Below are positions 7,523 through 14,359 of a DNA stretch of 20,162 bases, in pieces. The notes under the pieces were generated by a model, which saw nothing but the letters and a program-made list of their open reading frames with translations, did no database searches and had not been told where the DNA came from. Both the position numbers and the translations under genes were made by a program. Positions within the stretch are counted from its first letter, which is position 1. Each line of letters opens with the position of its first letter. The stretch is from an uncultured Desulfobacterales bacterium (GTDB lineage: Bacteria; Desulfobacterota; Desulfobacteria; Desulfobacterales; G020354645), in assembly GCA_947259865.1 (NCBI GenBank), contig CAMYNZ010000009.1:1-20162 (forward strand), read 5' to 3'.

Positions 7523-7804
7523 ATGAGAGTGACCCGCAGCAACCTGGTGCTTGCCGAGAGTGACAAAACCGTCGTTGTGGAAGGCAATCACTACTTTCCA
7601 CCGGATTCGATTAACCGGGAATATTTTCAAAAAAGCGACACCCATACGAGCTGTCCATGGAAAGGAGAAGCAAGCTATTACAACATCGTCATCAATGAGG
7701 CGGTGGAACCTGATGCGGCCTGGTACTACCCCGAACCCAAAGAGGCTGCAAACCAGATCAAAAATCATGTGGCTTTTTACCGGGGCGTTGAAGCAAACCC
7801 ATAA
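7523..7804 (+). CDS. DUF427 domain-containing protein
   Basis: The 93-residue protein matches the DUF427 family over its whole length. The signature is HTSCPWKGEASYY (41-53), preceded by the short strands typical of the family (LVLAESDKTVVVEGNHYF, 8-25), with AWYYPEP at 66-72. The family is a small beta-rich fold of unknown reaction. The start is fixed by AGGAGGTGA ending 6 bases before the ATG. The gene appears monocistronic: the next plus-strand start is about 325 bases away behind its own promoter. Confidence 0.88.
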   Translation: MRVTRSNLVLAESDKTVVVEGNHYFPPDSINREYFQKSDTHTSCPWKGEASYYNIVINEAVEPDAAWYYPEPKEAANQIKNHVAFYRGVEANP

Positions 7805-7901
7805 TCAGGAGTCCTGAACCCCGATCGTCTATTTTTGAGATAGGTTCTAGCACTTTCAAGGATTAAACTGCCAGATATTCCAAGGCGGATGGGAATTTTT
7901 T

Positions 7902-7945
7902 TTCACAGCCTTTGTGAAGTATTATTCCCAATCTTGTGGGATAAT
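7902..7945. repeat. Two adjacent inverted repeats, possible activator binding sites or a weak terminator
   Basis: TTCACA (7902-7907) and TGTGAA (7913-7918) form a perfect 6-base inverted repeat with a 5-base spacer. Immediately after, ATTAT(T)CCCA (7921-7930) pairs with TGGGATAAT (7937-7945) with one bulged T. Neither is followed by a good T tract on the plus strand. They lie about 100 bases upstream of the sigma-54 element, a usual distance for enhancer-binding-protein sites. The second could also be a poor terminator for the DUF427 gene. Confidence 0.4.
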
Positions 7946-7950
7946 TCACT

Positions 7951-8006
7951 TAGTTTTCGTTTGGGCACGGATAAACCTTTGATATCATTATCAGTCTAGT
8001 TTTCGT
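7951..8006. repeat. 10-base direct repeat TAGTTTTCGT
   Basis: TAGTTTTCGT occurs at 7951-7960 and again at 7997-8006, 46 bases apart start to start. The second copy ends 5 bases before the -24 element of the sigma-54 promoter. This spacing could serve cooperative regulator binding, but chance is possible in AT-rich DNA. Confidence 0.35.
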
Positions 8007-8011
8007 AAATT

Positions 8012-8027
8012 TGGCATAATGTTTGCT
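8012..8027 (+). promoter_or_regulatory. Sigma-54 (RpoN) -24/-12 promoter
   Basis: TGGCATAATGTTTGCT matches the RpoN consensus TGGCAYRNNNNTTGCW at every defined position, with the invariant GG at 8013-8014 and GC at 8025-8026. The predicted start is near 8037-8038, immediately before the first leader hairpin. The transcript would run into the 53-residue ORF at 8131. No enhancer-binding protein gene lies in the window. Confidence 0.72.
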
Positions 8028-8038
8028 CTATGAATAAT

Positions 8039-8103
8039 CGTGTGTTGGAGAGCACACGGAGATTTTTTTCGCATGGGGCGGTTCTTGGCAAAGGACCGCC
8101 CAT
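8039..8103 (+). promoter_or_regulatory. Structured 5' leader: two hairpins before the small membrane protein
   Basis: Hairpin 1: CGTGTG (8039-8044) pairs with CACACG (8053-8058), followed by GAGATTTTTTT, so it looks like a weak terminator. Hairpin 2: GGGCGGTTCTT (8076-8086) pairs with AAGGACCGCCC (8091-8101) across a GGCA tetraloop, 11 pairs with one G-U; bases 8073-8074 and 8102-8103 extend it past a bulge. It sits 15 bases upstream of the Shine-Dalgarno (GGGAG, 8119-8123). I do not recognise a known riboswitch class. Confidence 0.5.
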
Positions 8104-8130
8104 TACCCATCCCAACCCGGGAGAAAAACG

Positions 8131-8292
8131 ATGCTGAGTGCCGCGGTCTACGGTTTATTTTTTACAATCACTATTATCGCTATCATTGTCTGTATTTTGA
8201 CAATAGAAAAATTATGGTCCAAAAAAGAACGGTTACAGTCCATTCAATCCCGCCTGACGTCCACGGTCCATGATAATATAAACGAAATCTAA
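8131..8292 (+). CDS. 53-residue single-pass membrane protein (unrecognised)
   Basis: A small ORF with a credible start: GGGAG (8119-8123) precedes the ATG by 7 bases. Residues 3-24 form one strongly hydrophobic helix rich in Ile, followed by a Glu-Lys-rich cytoplasmic-looking segment (EKLWSKKERLQ, 26-36) and a polar tail ending NINEI. The charge distribution (positive after the helix) predicts an N-out, C-in inner-membrane protein. It stands alone behind a sigma-54 element and a structured leader. I do not recognise the family; small subunits of pumps or oxidases and stress-induced small membrane proteins look similar, so no function is assigned. Confidence 0.6.
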   Translation: MLSAAVYGLFFTITIIAIIVCILTIEKLWSKKERLQSIQSRLTSTVHDNINEI

Positions 8293-8654
8293 AATTCCGG
8301 CGGCCGGGGCCTTACGATATCTGCAACCCGGTTTCAGTTTGGTTTTATACCCGTCTGACTCATTATAGTATTCATTTCTGCACAAAAATTTCTTTGGCTA
8401 CATTCACCGGACAGATCACCCTCGCAAACAAAAGCCATTAACCAAGGCCGGTGCCGGCATTTCGGTGAAACACGTATTCATGGTATTGACACCGGTATAA
8501 ATTTGTATTAAATGAACATGTTTAAATTCTCCGGGATCCGGCAATCGGTAATCCACCGGCTGCTGCGTTAATGGCATCAATCGGCCTGACGGTTTTCAAG
8601 CCGTTGAATGGTATCTACCATGTAAAAATTCAATAAAAAAACTTAGGCTGTGCC
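8293..8654. other. Intergenic region, little recognisable
   Basis: A 362-base stretch with no ORF I would support. GC-rich self-complementary segments just after the small membrane gene (GGCGGCCGGGGCC, near 8299-8312) and near 8448-8458 (GGCCGGTGCCGGC) may form short hairpins. TTGACA occurs at 8486-8491, but the -10 match behind it is poor. Confidence 0.35.
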
Positions 8655-8861
8655 ATGAGTGAGCTATCTTTTATTGCCATGATGGATAATGGTGGCAGAC
8701 GTCTGTGGTCTGATAGACGTAAAGTCTTATCTCCGGGCTACGCACCGGATAGACGGTCGGGAAAAGACCGCAGAACCGGAATGGATCGCAGAAGTCTCCA
8801 GAAAATGCATTCAAAAATAGAAAAAGAACGTCGAAAAAAAATCGCTGAGTTAAATCTTTAA
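8655..8861 (+). CDS. Small basic protein with DRR repeats
   Basis: A 68-residue, highly basic soluble protein of unknown function. DRR occurs at residues 20-22, 32-34, 38-40 and 44-46; the last three form a 6-residue repeat of the type DRRxGx. The C-terminal third (47-68) is Lys/Arg/Glu rich and probably helical. Comparable RR-G-x-DRR runs occur in small or N-terminal segments of deltaproteobacterial proteins, from memory. There is no membrane segment and no cysteine. The Shine-Dalgarno is weak (TTAGG, about 9 bases upstream). Nucleic-acid or acidic-lipid binding would suit the charge but is not shown. Confidence 0.6.
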   Translation: MSELSFIAMMDNGGRRLWSDRRKVLSPGYAPDRRSGKDRRTGMDRRSLQKMHSKIEKERRKKIAELNL

Positions 8862-8959
8862 CCGTGGCGAACCCGGCGCCGCATTTGCTATTATTTATAG
8901 GCACCCTGCGGGTCGATCATAAGACTTTCTTCTTATCACCCCCCCTTTCTTTACGGCGC

Positions 8960-9010
8960 TTTCCAGCGTCCCAAACACGTTTAGTTTATACTAACCCCAA
9001 GACGCTGAAA
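8960..9010. repeat. Imperfect inverted repeat upstream of the effector-like gene
   Basis: TTTCCAGCGTC (8960-8970) pairs with GACGCTGAAA (9001-9010) apart from one extra base. Inside lies a smaller hairpin, GTTTAGT/ACTAAC. It is 120 bases upstream of the next start and just before an AT-rich candidate promoter. Termination is unlikely because no T tract follows. Confidence 0.3.
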
Positions 9011-9023
9011 TATTTAATAAAAG

Positions 9024-9050
9024 TTGACTTTTTATCGATTTTTATATAAA
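9024..9050 (+). promoter_or_regulatory. Possible promoter of the EAD/PLD-like gene
   Basis: TTGACT (9024-9029) and TATAAA (9045-9050) are good hexamers, but the 15-base spacer is short. The surrounding DNA is very AT-rich, so chance matches are likely. Confidence 0.3.
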
Positions 9051-9129
9051 TTATATATTTGAACAACGATCAGGCCTGCAATTAGGTGGGCATCTTTTGC
9101 TCACATTTCCCACTGGGAGACATACCGAC

Positions 9130-9996
9130 ATGAATAACGAAAGTATTGAAATGATCGCAGATGCGATGAAAGAGTACTATACCAATTATGAAATTGATGA
9201 TCTTTGCAAACAATTTGATATCGAGATAGACTATCGCGGCGCGGAACCTGACTATTTGAAGCTGGCCCAAAATCTGTCAGAAACTACCGGCCTTCACAAC
9301 ACTCAGCGGTTCTTCAAGGCACTTCTACCGGATCTGGTAAAAAGATGCAATGAACGCGTCGCCAACAGCACGTCCGAAGATCTCATTTATCACCAACAAA
9401 TGGTTCGCCAGATCGAGGGTTTCCATTTGCTCGTTCGAGAACAAAAAGGTGAAACCAAAACCAAAACCCCTGGCAATTTTCTTTTTTCATCCAAAACAGA
9501 AGTGCAGACTTACTTCAGCACAGCCAAAACAGATGTATTAATCGTGGATCCCTGGATCGGCGTCGGAACGCTTGACTGTGTTGTCGGGGTTAAATCTCAA
9601 ATTCGACTTCTTACCGGCAAAAGCCCCGATTCCTTTCAACAGGGCTTTGAAACAACCATTAAACGCTTTCGAAAAAAAATTCCTAATATTTCCATCAGAA
9701 TTTACAAGCCTTTGCAGGATCGGTTTATTGTGTTTAACGAGAAATGTTGGGTGGCCGGGACATCCCTCAAGGATGCAGGTTCAAAAACCCTTAGCTTAAT
9801 CGAGATAAAAGATAACAAACAACCTATCCTAAGGGAAATCGCCCGTAAATGGGGTGAAGCTGAAGACTTTTTTTCAGCCGATGGCAGTGTGCGGTCAACC
9901 CAGATGGCATCCGGCCAACACGGGGCCGCGCAAGCTGCAAAATCAGATAAACCTAAGAAAAAAAGATCATCCGTATTCGGTTTCTTAAAAAAATAG
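9130..9996 (+). CDS. Putative effector-associated-domain plus phospholipase-D-like protein
   Basis: 288 residues from the ATG; an upstream TTG at 9097 is less likely because GGGAG (9114-9118) serves the ATG. Residues 1-72 form a compact helical domain (AMKEYYTNYEIDDLCKQFDI, then LHNTQRFFKALLP) that resembles effector-associated or death-like adaptor domains of bacterial conflict systems. Residues 115-245 resemble the PLD-like domain with a LHDRFIII...GASLKDAG signature: here PLQDRFIVF (194-202) and VAGTSLKDAG (208-217), with Gln196 in place of the usual histidine. A linker leads to a very basic C-terminal tail (KPKKKRSSVFGFLKK, 274-288) that may bind membrane or nucleic acid. No partner gene adjoins it. 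Domain calls are by eye; biological role unknown. Confidence 0.6.
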   Translation: MNNESIEMIADAMKEYYTNYEIDDLCKQFDIEIDYRGAEPDYLKLAQNLSETTGLHNTQRFFKALLPDLVKRCNERVANSTSEDLIYHQQMVRQIEGFHLLVREQKGETKTKTPGNFLFSSKTEVQTYFSTAKTDVLIVDPWIGVGTLDCVVGVKSQIRLLTGKSPDSFQQGFETTIKRFRKKIPNISIRIYKPLQDRFIVFNEKCWVAGTSLKDAGSKTLSLIEIKDNKQPILREIARKWGEAEDFFSADGSVRSTQMASGQHGAAQAAKSDKPKKKRSSVFGFLKK

Positions 9997-10339
9997 CGGC
10001 CGGCTTATCAAACACCATCCCAGTAAGAGAAAACCGTATTTCTGCGGACAAACCCCGCTGTCGGTCAACATACAGCCAGCAAATGGACGTCCTTCGGTTC
10101 CTTTTGAAAATCACGCCAGCCCGGCCGTTTGATATGCTATCCAACCCAAGTAGTGCTAAACTTTATGTTCCCTTAACGGTATTTCTGGTTTTAGGCAGCC
10201 GTTTATAGCGACTTGACACGTATATTTCATATACCTATACTCACCTGATTCCCGGCGGTAACAGCATTTTAACTTCTGATGGTTTGTTAACTCACAGCTG
10301 ACAATCAAGGCAGTCTGGCTAGTTATTGAGGAGGCCCGG
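9997..10339. other. Intergenic region containing the promoter of the 834-residue protein
   Basis: 343 bases without a supportable ORF. Apart from the promoter at 10213-10241 and a Shine-Dalgarno at 10328-10332, nothing is recognised. No T-rich terminator follows the upstream gene. Confidence 0.5.
10213..10241 (+). promoter_or_regulatory. Sigma-70-type promoter with an operator-like palindrome in its spacer
   Basis: TTGACA (10213-10218), an exact 17-base spacer and TATACT (10236-10241, 5/6). Within the spacer GTATAT-TTC-ATATAC (10220-10234) is a perfect inverted repeat, placed where a bound repressor would block polymerase. About 100 bases of leader separate it from the start at 10340. Confidence 0.7.
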
Positions 10340-12844
10340 ATGACGGAAGAATATTCCGTTGGAATTTGCAACAAACTGCAGGCTATTTTTCAAAGTGTCG
10401 GCTTACACCGGGCCATGCGGGTAGAGCGTTATGACAGCGGAGCGGAGCTTGTTTATCATATGAGGACAGTTTCCGGCATCGATGAAGGGCGGATTGGTTT
10501 GATCGTCCAGGAGTTTGTCGGTGGCGGATTTGCCGGGCAGGTATACCGGGTGAAGGTGGTTGAAATTGATACCCCCGACGGATCGTTTGGCGGACTGGCG
10601 GTGGGGGGTATTTATGCCATGAAAATTCTTATCCCACCGTCACGCCGCTCCCGGTTTTTTCGTAATGCTCTTTACTGGATTGGGTTTCAGGGTCCGTTTC
10701 AACTTCAGGTCAACCCGGCGGCGGCCCGGGCCGGAGCCCTGTGGCAAAAGTTTATCCGCCGGGCGGCCAGGATTCGATTTGGTGATGACACGGTGGTGGC
10801 GGATATACACGCAACATTCATCGACGCTGCCCTGGGCAGTTGCGGTGAGTTGAGCGAATGGGTGGACGGGCGCACGTGGCGCCTGGAGGTCGATGACCGT
10901 TTGGATTTACTGAAACGGTGGCGCAAGGGCAAAGCGGTCGATCTGTCGCTGCTCGGGTCTCCGGAATACCGCACTAAATATTCTTTTATGAAACAATTCG
11001 TTGCGCTGCTGCATGATCTGGGCGGACACGAGTTTGCCAGACAATATGAGTGGTCAACCTGCAAAAGTCAGCCCAACTGCCTCAAACGAACAGAAACCGA
11101 AAACGATCCCTGCGGGGGGCTGGCGGCGGTTGACTTTAGGGCCGGTCTGGCCCTGCTGCCTTTTCTGCCGATGAGTCCCGGCGATTTCAGGCTGATATTC
11201 AAGGGCATAGGGCGTGGGAGCCTGGTTCAATTTGACCGCGGAAATATACGCCGGCTGGAGCAGTTTGTTGACAGCCACAGGGATAATTTTGAAGATATGC
11301 GGGGCATGCTGGATGAACTCAATTCCGCGGAGCGCGTTTACAGAGATTCAGTGCCCGACATCAGTCACAATTTCATGCGGCTGCTGTACAGCCGCCGATT
11401 ATGGTCGACGATGCTGGCAAGCGCCGTAACGGGATGGCGGGTGCGGCAGATTGTCGATGAAAACTGGGCCCAGCGGTTGGCGGGCAGCAGGATCCTAACG
11501 GTTTTGTTTGCCGTTATTGGAATGATACCGATTTTTGGTGATGCTGCTCGGCGATTGTGGTGCCGACCGGATTGGCGTAAACATTACGGCAGCATGATCG
11601 TCAGTTGGGATTATTTCAGAAGGGCCGTCCGGGCGCGGATTGCCGAAAAAGTTATTGTCTGGCACAGGGCCAATCGGGTTGATGAAGTCGCTGCATTGAG
11701 GGTAGCTGGATCGTTCTGGCGGTTTTTGGGCCACTGGCCGCTATCCCTTTTACCCGTTGGGTTGCACCACCTGACCACCGATTGGCAGTATGCAAAGGAT
11801 AAACTCGATTATTATTTCGTGCGTCCGCTGCGATTGTATTTTAAGTCGGCGTCACGGGAGCAGTGGCTGCGGGAAATGGTGGCCGAGGGCCAGGAAAACC
11901 GCAATTTGAGTAATGAAGACGCAAAGACTATTCTGGCGCAGATTAAAGAACCCTTTATCCAGAAGTATTTGAAATGTCTGGCAGTGCATGTCTGCACCCT
12001 GCCGGTTACGCAGATCGTCTCCGTTCTGGTGGCCATTATCTACATCAGGCTGCATCCGGAACTGCCCCCGATGCAGGCCTGGACGAGGGGACTCGGAATT
12101 GTAGCGCTGTTTCAGGTGGTGCCGATATCTCCGGGCTCACTGGTCCGAGGCTTATACGTGGTCTACCTTCTCATCCGGGAACGGAATTTTACAGATTACA
12201 ATATTGCCGTATTTTTGGGATTTTTTAAATACATCGGCTACCTGGCATTTCCGATCCAGATGGCGCATCGCTATCCGGTGCTGGCGCGATTTATGGCCAC
12301 CCACTGGGCCAATGAATCGGTGCACATTGTTCCGGTGTTCGGAGAAACGGGTGCTTTGCTGGAGCATTGGGTGTTCCGTTTGTTTTATAACTGGCCCCTG
12401 ACGATACAGCGGCGTGTCCGTAACCGAATGGCGCTGCGGGCTTCAATGGATAAGCATTATTGGCACATTGTATTGTGTGCGCTGGCTGCAGCAGGCGTAT
12501 TCGGATTCACTGATTTTATATATCTGAAGAGTACGGGTGGGTTGCCGGGGCTGAAAGAGATATGGTGGGTGGCATTACTGGTACCGATGTCATGCGGGGC
12601 CTTAGTGACGTTGGGCTGTGGCGGGGCCCCCTTGTGGGAACGGATGGTTGGCGCTGCTGTCTGCGGCGTTTTGCTGGGCGTTTTTTATACCGCTGTGTCC
12701 GCAAGTCTTCAGGGCCATGATCCCTTGCTGCCCGGTGTTATCATGGCCAGTGGTGTGTGGAGAGTTTTTGTCTTTGCCATATTTTCTGTTATCGGTGCAA
12801 TTCTTACGGAGTTGAAATTGCCCGATCCGGAATATAAGACCTGA
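10340..12844 (+). CDS. Kinase-like domain fused to a polytopic membrane domain (unrecognised)
   Basis: 834 residues; ATG with GAGGAGG (10328-10334) upstream. The N-terminal part looks kinase-like: glycine-rich loop GGGFAGQVY (61-69), AMKIL with Lys95 as the candidate beta-3 lysine, KSQPNCL (242-248) resembling the catalytic-loop KPxNIL, and VDFRAG (264-269) where DFG is expected. The HRD motif is not recognisable, so activity is uncertain. From about 385 onward there are roughly eight hydrophobic segments: about 384-400, 460-475, 547-569, 585-612, 621-641, 706-728, 741-760, 767-789 and 797-822, with basic loops. This would tether a cytoplasmic kinase-like or pseudokinase domain to the inner membrane. 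It is a single-gene unit, convergent with rtcB (10-base gap). Alternatives are an aminoglycoside-phosphotransferase-like or ABC1-like fold. I do not recognise a named family. Confidence 0.72.
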   Translation: MTEEYSVGICNKLQAIFQSVGLHRAMRVERYDSGAELVYHMRTVSGIDEGRIGLIVQEFVGGGFAGQVYRVKVVEIDTPDGSFGGLAVGGIYAMKILIPPSRRSRFFRNALYWIGFQGPFQLQVNPAAARAGALWQKFIRRAARIRFGDDTVVADIHATFIDAALGSCGELSEWVDGRTWRLEVDDRLDLLKRWRKGKAVDLSLLGSPEYRTKYSFMKQFVALLHDLGGHEFARQYEWSTCKSQPNCLKRTETENDPCGGLAAVDFRAGLALLPFLPMSPGDFRLIFKGIGRGSLVQFDRGNIRRLEQFVDSHRDNFEDMRGMLDELNSAERVYRDSVPDISHNFMRLLYSRRLWSTMLASAVTGWRVRQIVDENWAQRLAGSRILTVLFAVIGMIPIFGDAARRLWCRPDWRKHYGSMIVSWDYFRRAVRARIAEKVIVWHRANRVDEVAALRVAGSFWRFLGHWPLSLLPVGLHHLTTDWQYAKDKLDYYFVRPLRLYFKSASREQWLREMVAEGQENRNLSNEDAKTILAQIKEPFIQKYLKCLAVHVCTLPVTQIVSVLVAIIYIRLHPELPPMQAWTRGLGIVALFQVVPISPGSLVRGLYVVYLLIRERNFTDYNIAVFLGFFKYIGYLAFPIQMAHRYPVLARFMATHWANESVHIVPVFGETGALLEHWVFRLFYNWPLTIQRRVRNRMALRASMDKHYWHIVLCALAAAGVFGFTDFIYLKSTGGLPGLKEIWWVALLVPMSCGALVTLGCGGAPLWERMVGAAVCGVLLGVFYTAVSASLQGHDPLLPGVIMASGVWRVFVFAIFSVIGAILTELKLPDPEYKT

Positions 12845-12854
12845 AAATGTACCA

Positions 12855-14288
12855 TTAGCCTTTTACAACTGCTATCGGCCTCAACTTGGCCACTTTTTTT
12901 GAAATGCCGGCACCGTGTACAACTCCCACAACCTCGGATACGTCTTTGTATGCATCCGGCATCTCCTCGGCCAGCGTTCCCCTGCCGGTCCAGCGAACCA
13001 GGATGCCCTTGTCTTCCAATTCACGCTGTATCGATCGCCCCTTGCTGGCTTTTTTGGCGGCTTTTCTGCTCAAAACCCGGCCGGCACCATGACAGGTAGA
13101 TCCGAAAGTTTTTTCCATCGCTTTATGGGTGCCTGCCAGAACGTACGAAGCCGTACCCATGTCTCCAGGGATGATTACCGGCTGGCCGACATCTCGATAT
13201 TCCTCGCATAGCGCCGGATGACCTGGCGGAAAGGAACGGGTGGCGCCCTTGCGATGAACGCACACAACCTGTTTCTCACCGTTGATGCGATGTTCTTCTT
13301 TCTTTGCAATGTTATGACAAACGTCATAAACGAGATTCATTTGCAAATCCCGGGGTCCAATGCCGAGTACCTGCTGGAAAACAGCACGGGATTTGTGCAG
13401 TAGAATCTGCCGGTTGGCCCAGGCATAATTGGCGGCGCAGGCCATGGCATAGCGATAACGACGGCCCATCTCGGACTGGATCATGGCGCAGGCCAGTTGC
13501 CGGTCCGGAAGTTCGATATTCAATTTTTGGACGTGCCGGGTCATGGCGGCTAGAAAATCATCGCAAACCTGGTAGCCGAATCCGCGGGAGCCGCAGTGAA
13601 TCATCAGGGTTACCTGGCCCTCAAAAAGACCGAAGGCACTGGCCACCTTTTCATCATAAATCGCCGCCACAACGCCCACTTCAAGGAAATGATTGCCGGA
13701 CCCCAGGGTTCCCAGCTGGCTTCGCCCCCTTTCCAGGGCCCGTTTGCTCACCAGCGCCGGATCCGCATTGGCCATACATCCGCCATCTTCGGTGTGATCA
13801 ATATCGACTGGCTCGCCGAATCCCTGTTGCAGTGCCCACCGGCTGCCGTCTCGCAGAACCTTCTTTTCTTCAGAAACGGAAAGCGTCAAGGACCCTTTTT
13901 TCCCCAGCCCTGAAGGGATGTTGTGATAGAGGGCATTGACCAGATTTTCAAGCCTGGGTCGAACGTCTTTCTCATTCAAGGCAGTTCCCGCCAGACGCAC
14001 ACCGCAGTTGATGTCATATCCCACTCCGCCCGGAGATATGATTCCGGTCTGCCAGTCAAAGGCCGCGACCCCGCCGATGGGAAATCCGTATCCCCAATGC
14101 ATGTCCGGCATTGCCATCGAGGCCTTTAGGATGCCGGGCAGGGTTGCTACATTGACCACCTGTTTTAAAGGTTCTTCCTGTTTGGGGCTTTTTAGCATGG
14201 CCGCCGTGCTGTATACGATACCCGGCACCCGCATCTTGCCCGTTTGGGGGATCTCCCACTGATATTTATCCAGCTGTTTGATATTCAT
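12855..14288 (-). CDS. rtcB: RNA-splicing ligase RtcB
   Basis: GTP- and Mn(II)-dependent ligase joining RNA 2',3'-cyclic phosphate or 3'-phosphate ends to 5'-OH ends, used in RNA repair or tRNA splicing. All catalytic landmarks are present at near-canonical positions: Cys95 (GYDINCGVR), His200 (GSGNHF), His231 (HCGSRG), His325 (VCHN) and His400 (CHGAGR), the last being the guanylylation histidine. The 477-residue length is standard. The start has a weak Shine-Dalgarno. It lies 71 bases downstream of archease in the same direction, matching a common RtcB-archease pairing. No RtcR activator or RtcA cyclase is seen. Confidence 0.97.
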   Translation of the reverse strand: MNIKQLDKYQWEIPQTGKMRVPGIVYSTAAMLKSPKQEEPLKQVVNVATLPGILKASMAMPDMHWGYGFPIGGVAAFDWQTGIISPGGVGYDINCGVRLAGTALNEKDVRPRLENLVNALYHNIPSGLGKKGSLTLSVSEEKKVLRDGSRWALQQGFGEPVDIDHTEDGGCMANADPALVSKRALERGRSQLGTLGSGNHFLEVGVVAAIYDEKVASAFGLFEGQVTLMIHCGSRGFGYQVCDDFLAAMTRHVQKLNIELPDRQLACAMIQSEMGRRYRYAMACAANYAWANRQILLHKSRAVFQQVLGIGPRDLQMNLVYDVCHNIAKKEEHRINGEKQVVCVHRKGATRSFPPGHPALCEEYRDVGQPVIIPGDMGTASYVLAGTHKAMEKTFGSTCHGAGRVLSRKAAKKASKGRSIQRELEDKGILVRWTGRGTLAEEMPDAYKDVSEVVGVVHGAGISKKVAKLRPIAVVKG

Positions 14289-14359
14289 GATGGTGTCTAT
14301 TTAATTTTTTTGAGGTTTATATTGTTGGCAACTTGCCCGGCCTGAACCGCTCGAGCCAA

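Larger units (their letters stand above)
7805..8130 (+). other. Intergenic control region upstream of the 53-residue membrane protein
   Basis: A 326-base non-coding region rich in symmetric elements. It holds inverted repeats at 7902-7918 and 7921-7945, a direct repeat TAGTTTTCGT (7951-7960 and 7997-8006), a sigma-54 promoter (8012-8027) and two leader hairpins (8039-8058, 8073-8103). No tRNA or longer conserved ORF was recognised in it. Confidence 0.6.

Noticed and set aside
7551..7817. 88-codon ORF overlapping the DUF427 gene
   Set aside because: Different frame of a family-matched protein with a strong ribosome binding site.
8040..8273. 77-codon GTG-start ORF overlapping the small membrane protein
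   Set aside because: It would start inside the leader hairpin without a Shine-Dalgarno and gives a Tyr/His/Arg-rich protein with no pattern; the 8131-8292 frame has a good ribosome binding site and a clear membrane helix.
8486..8514. Promoter with TTGACA upstream of the DRR-repeat gene
   Set aside because: The -10 hexamer at any allowed spacing is poor, so it is mentioned only in the intergenic description.
9097..9129. Upstream TTG start for the EAD/PLD-like gene
   Set aside because: GGGAG lies between the TTG and the ATG and can serve only the ATG; the extra 11 residues add no domain.
13304..13939. 211-codon plus-strand ORF opposite rtcB
   Set aside because: Antisense to a clear RtcB with all catalytic residues; composition (Arg/Pro/His rich) and lack of a ribosome binding site mark it as a shadow.
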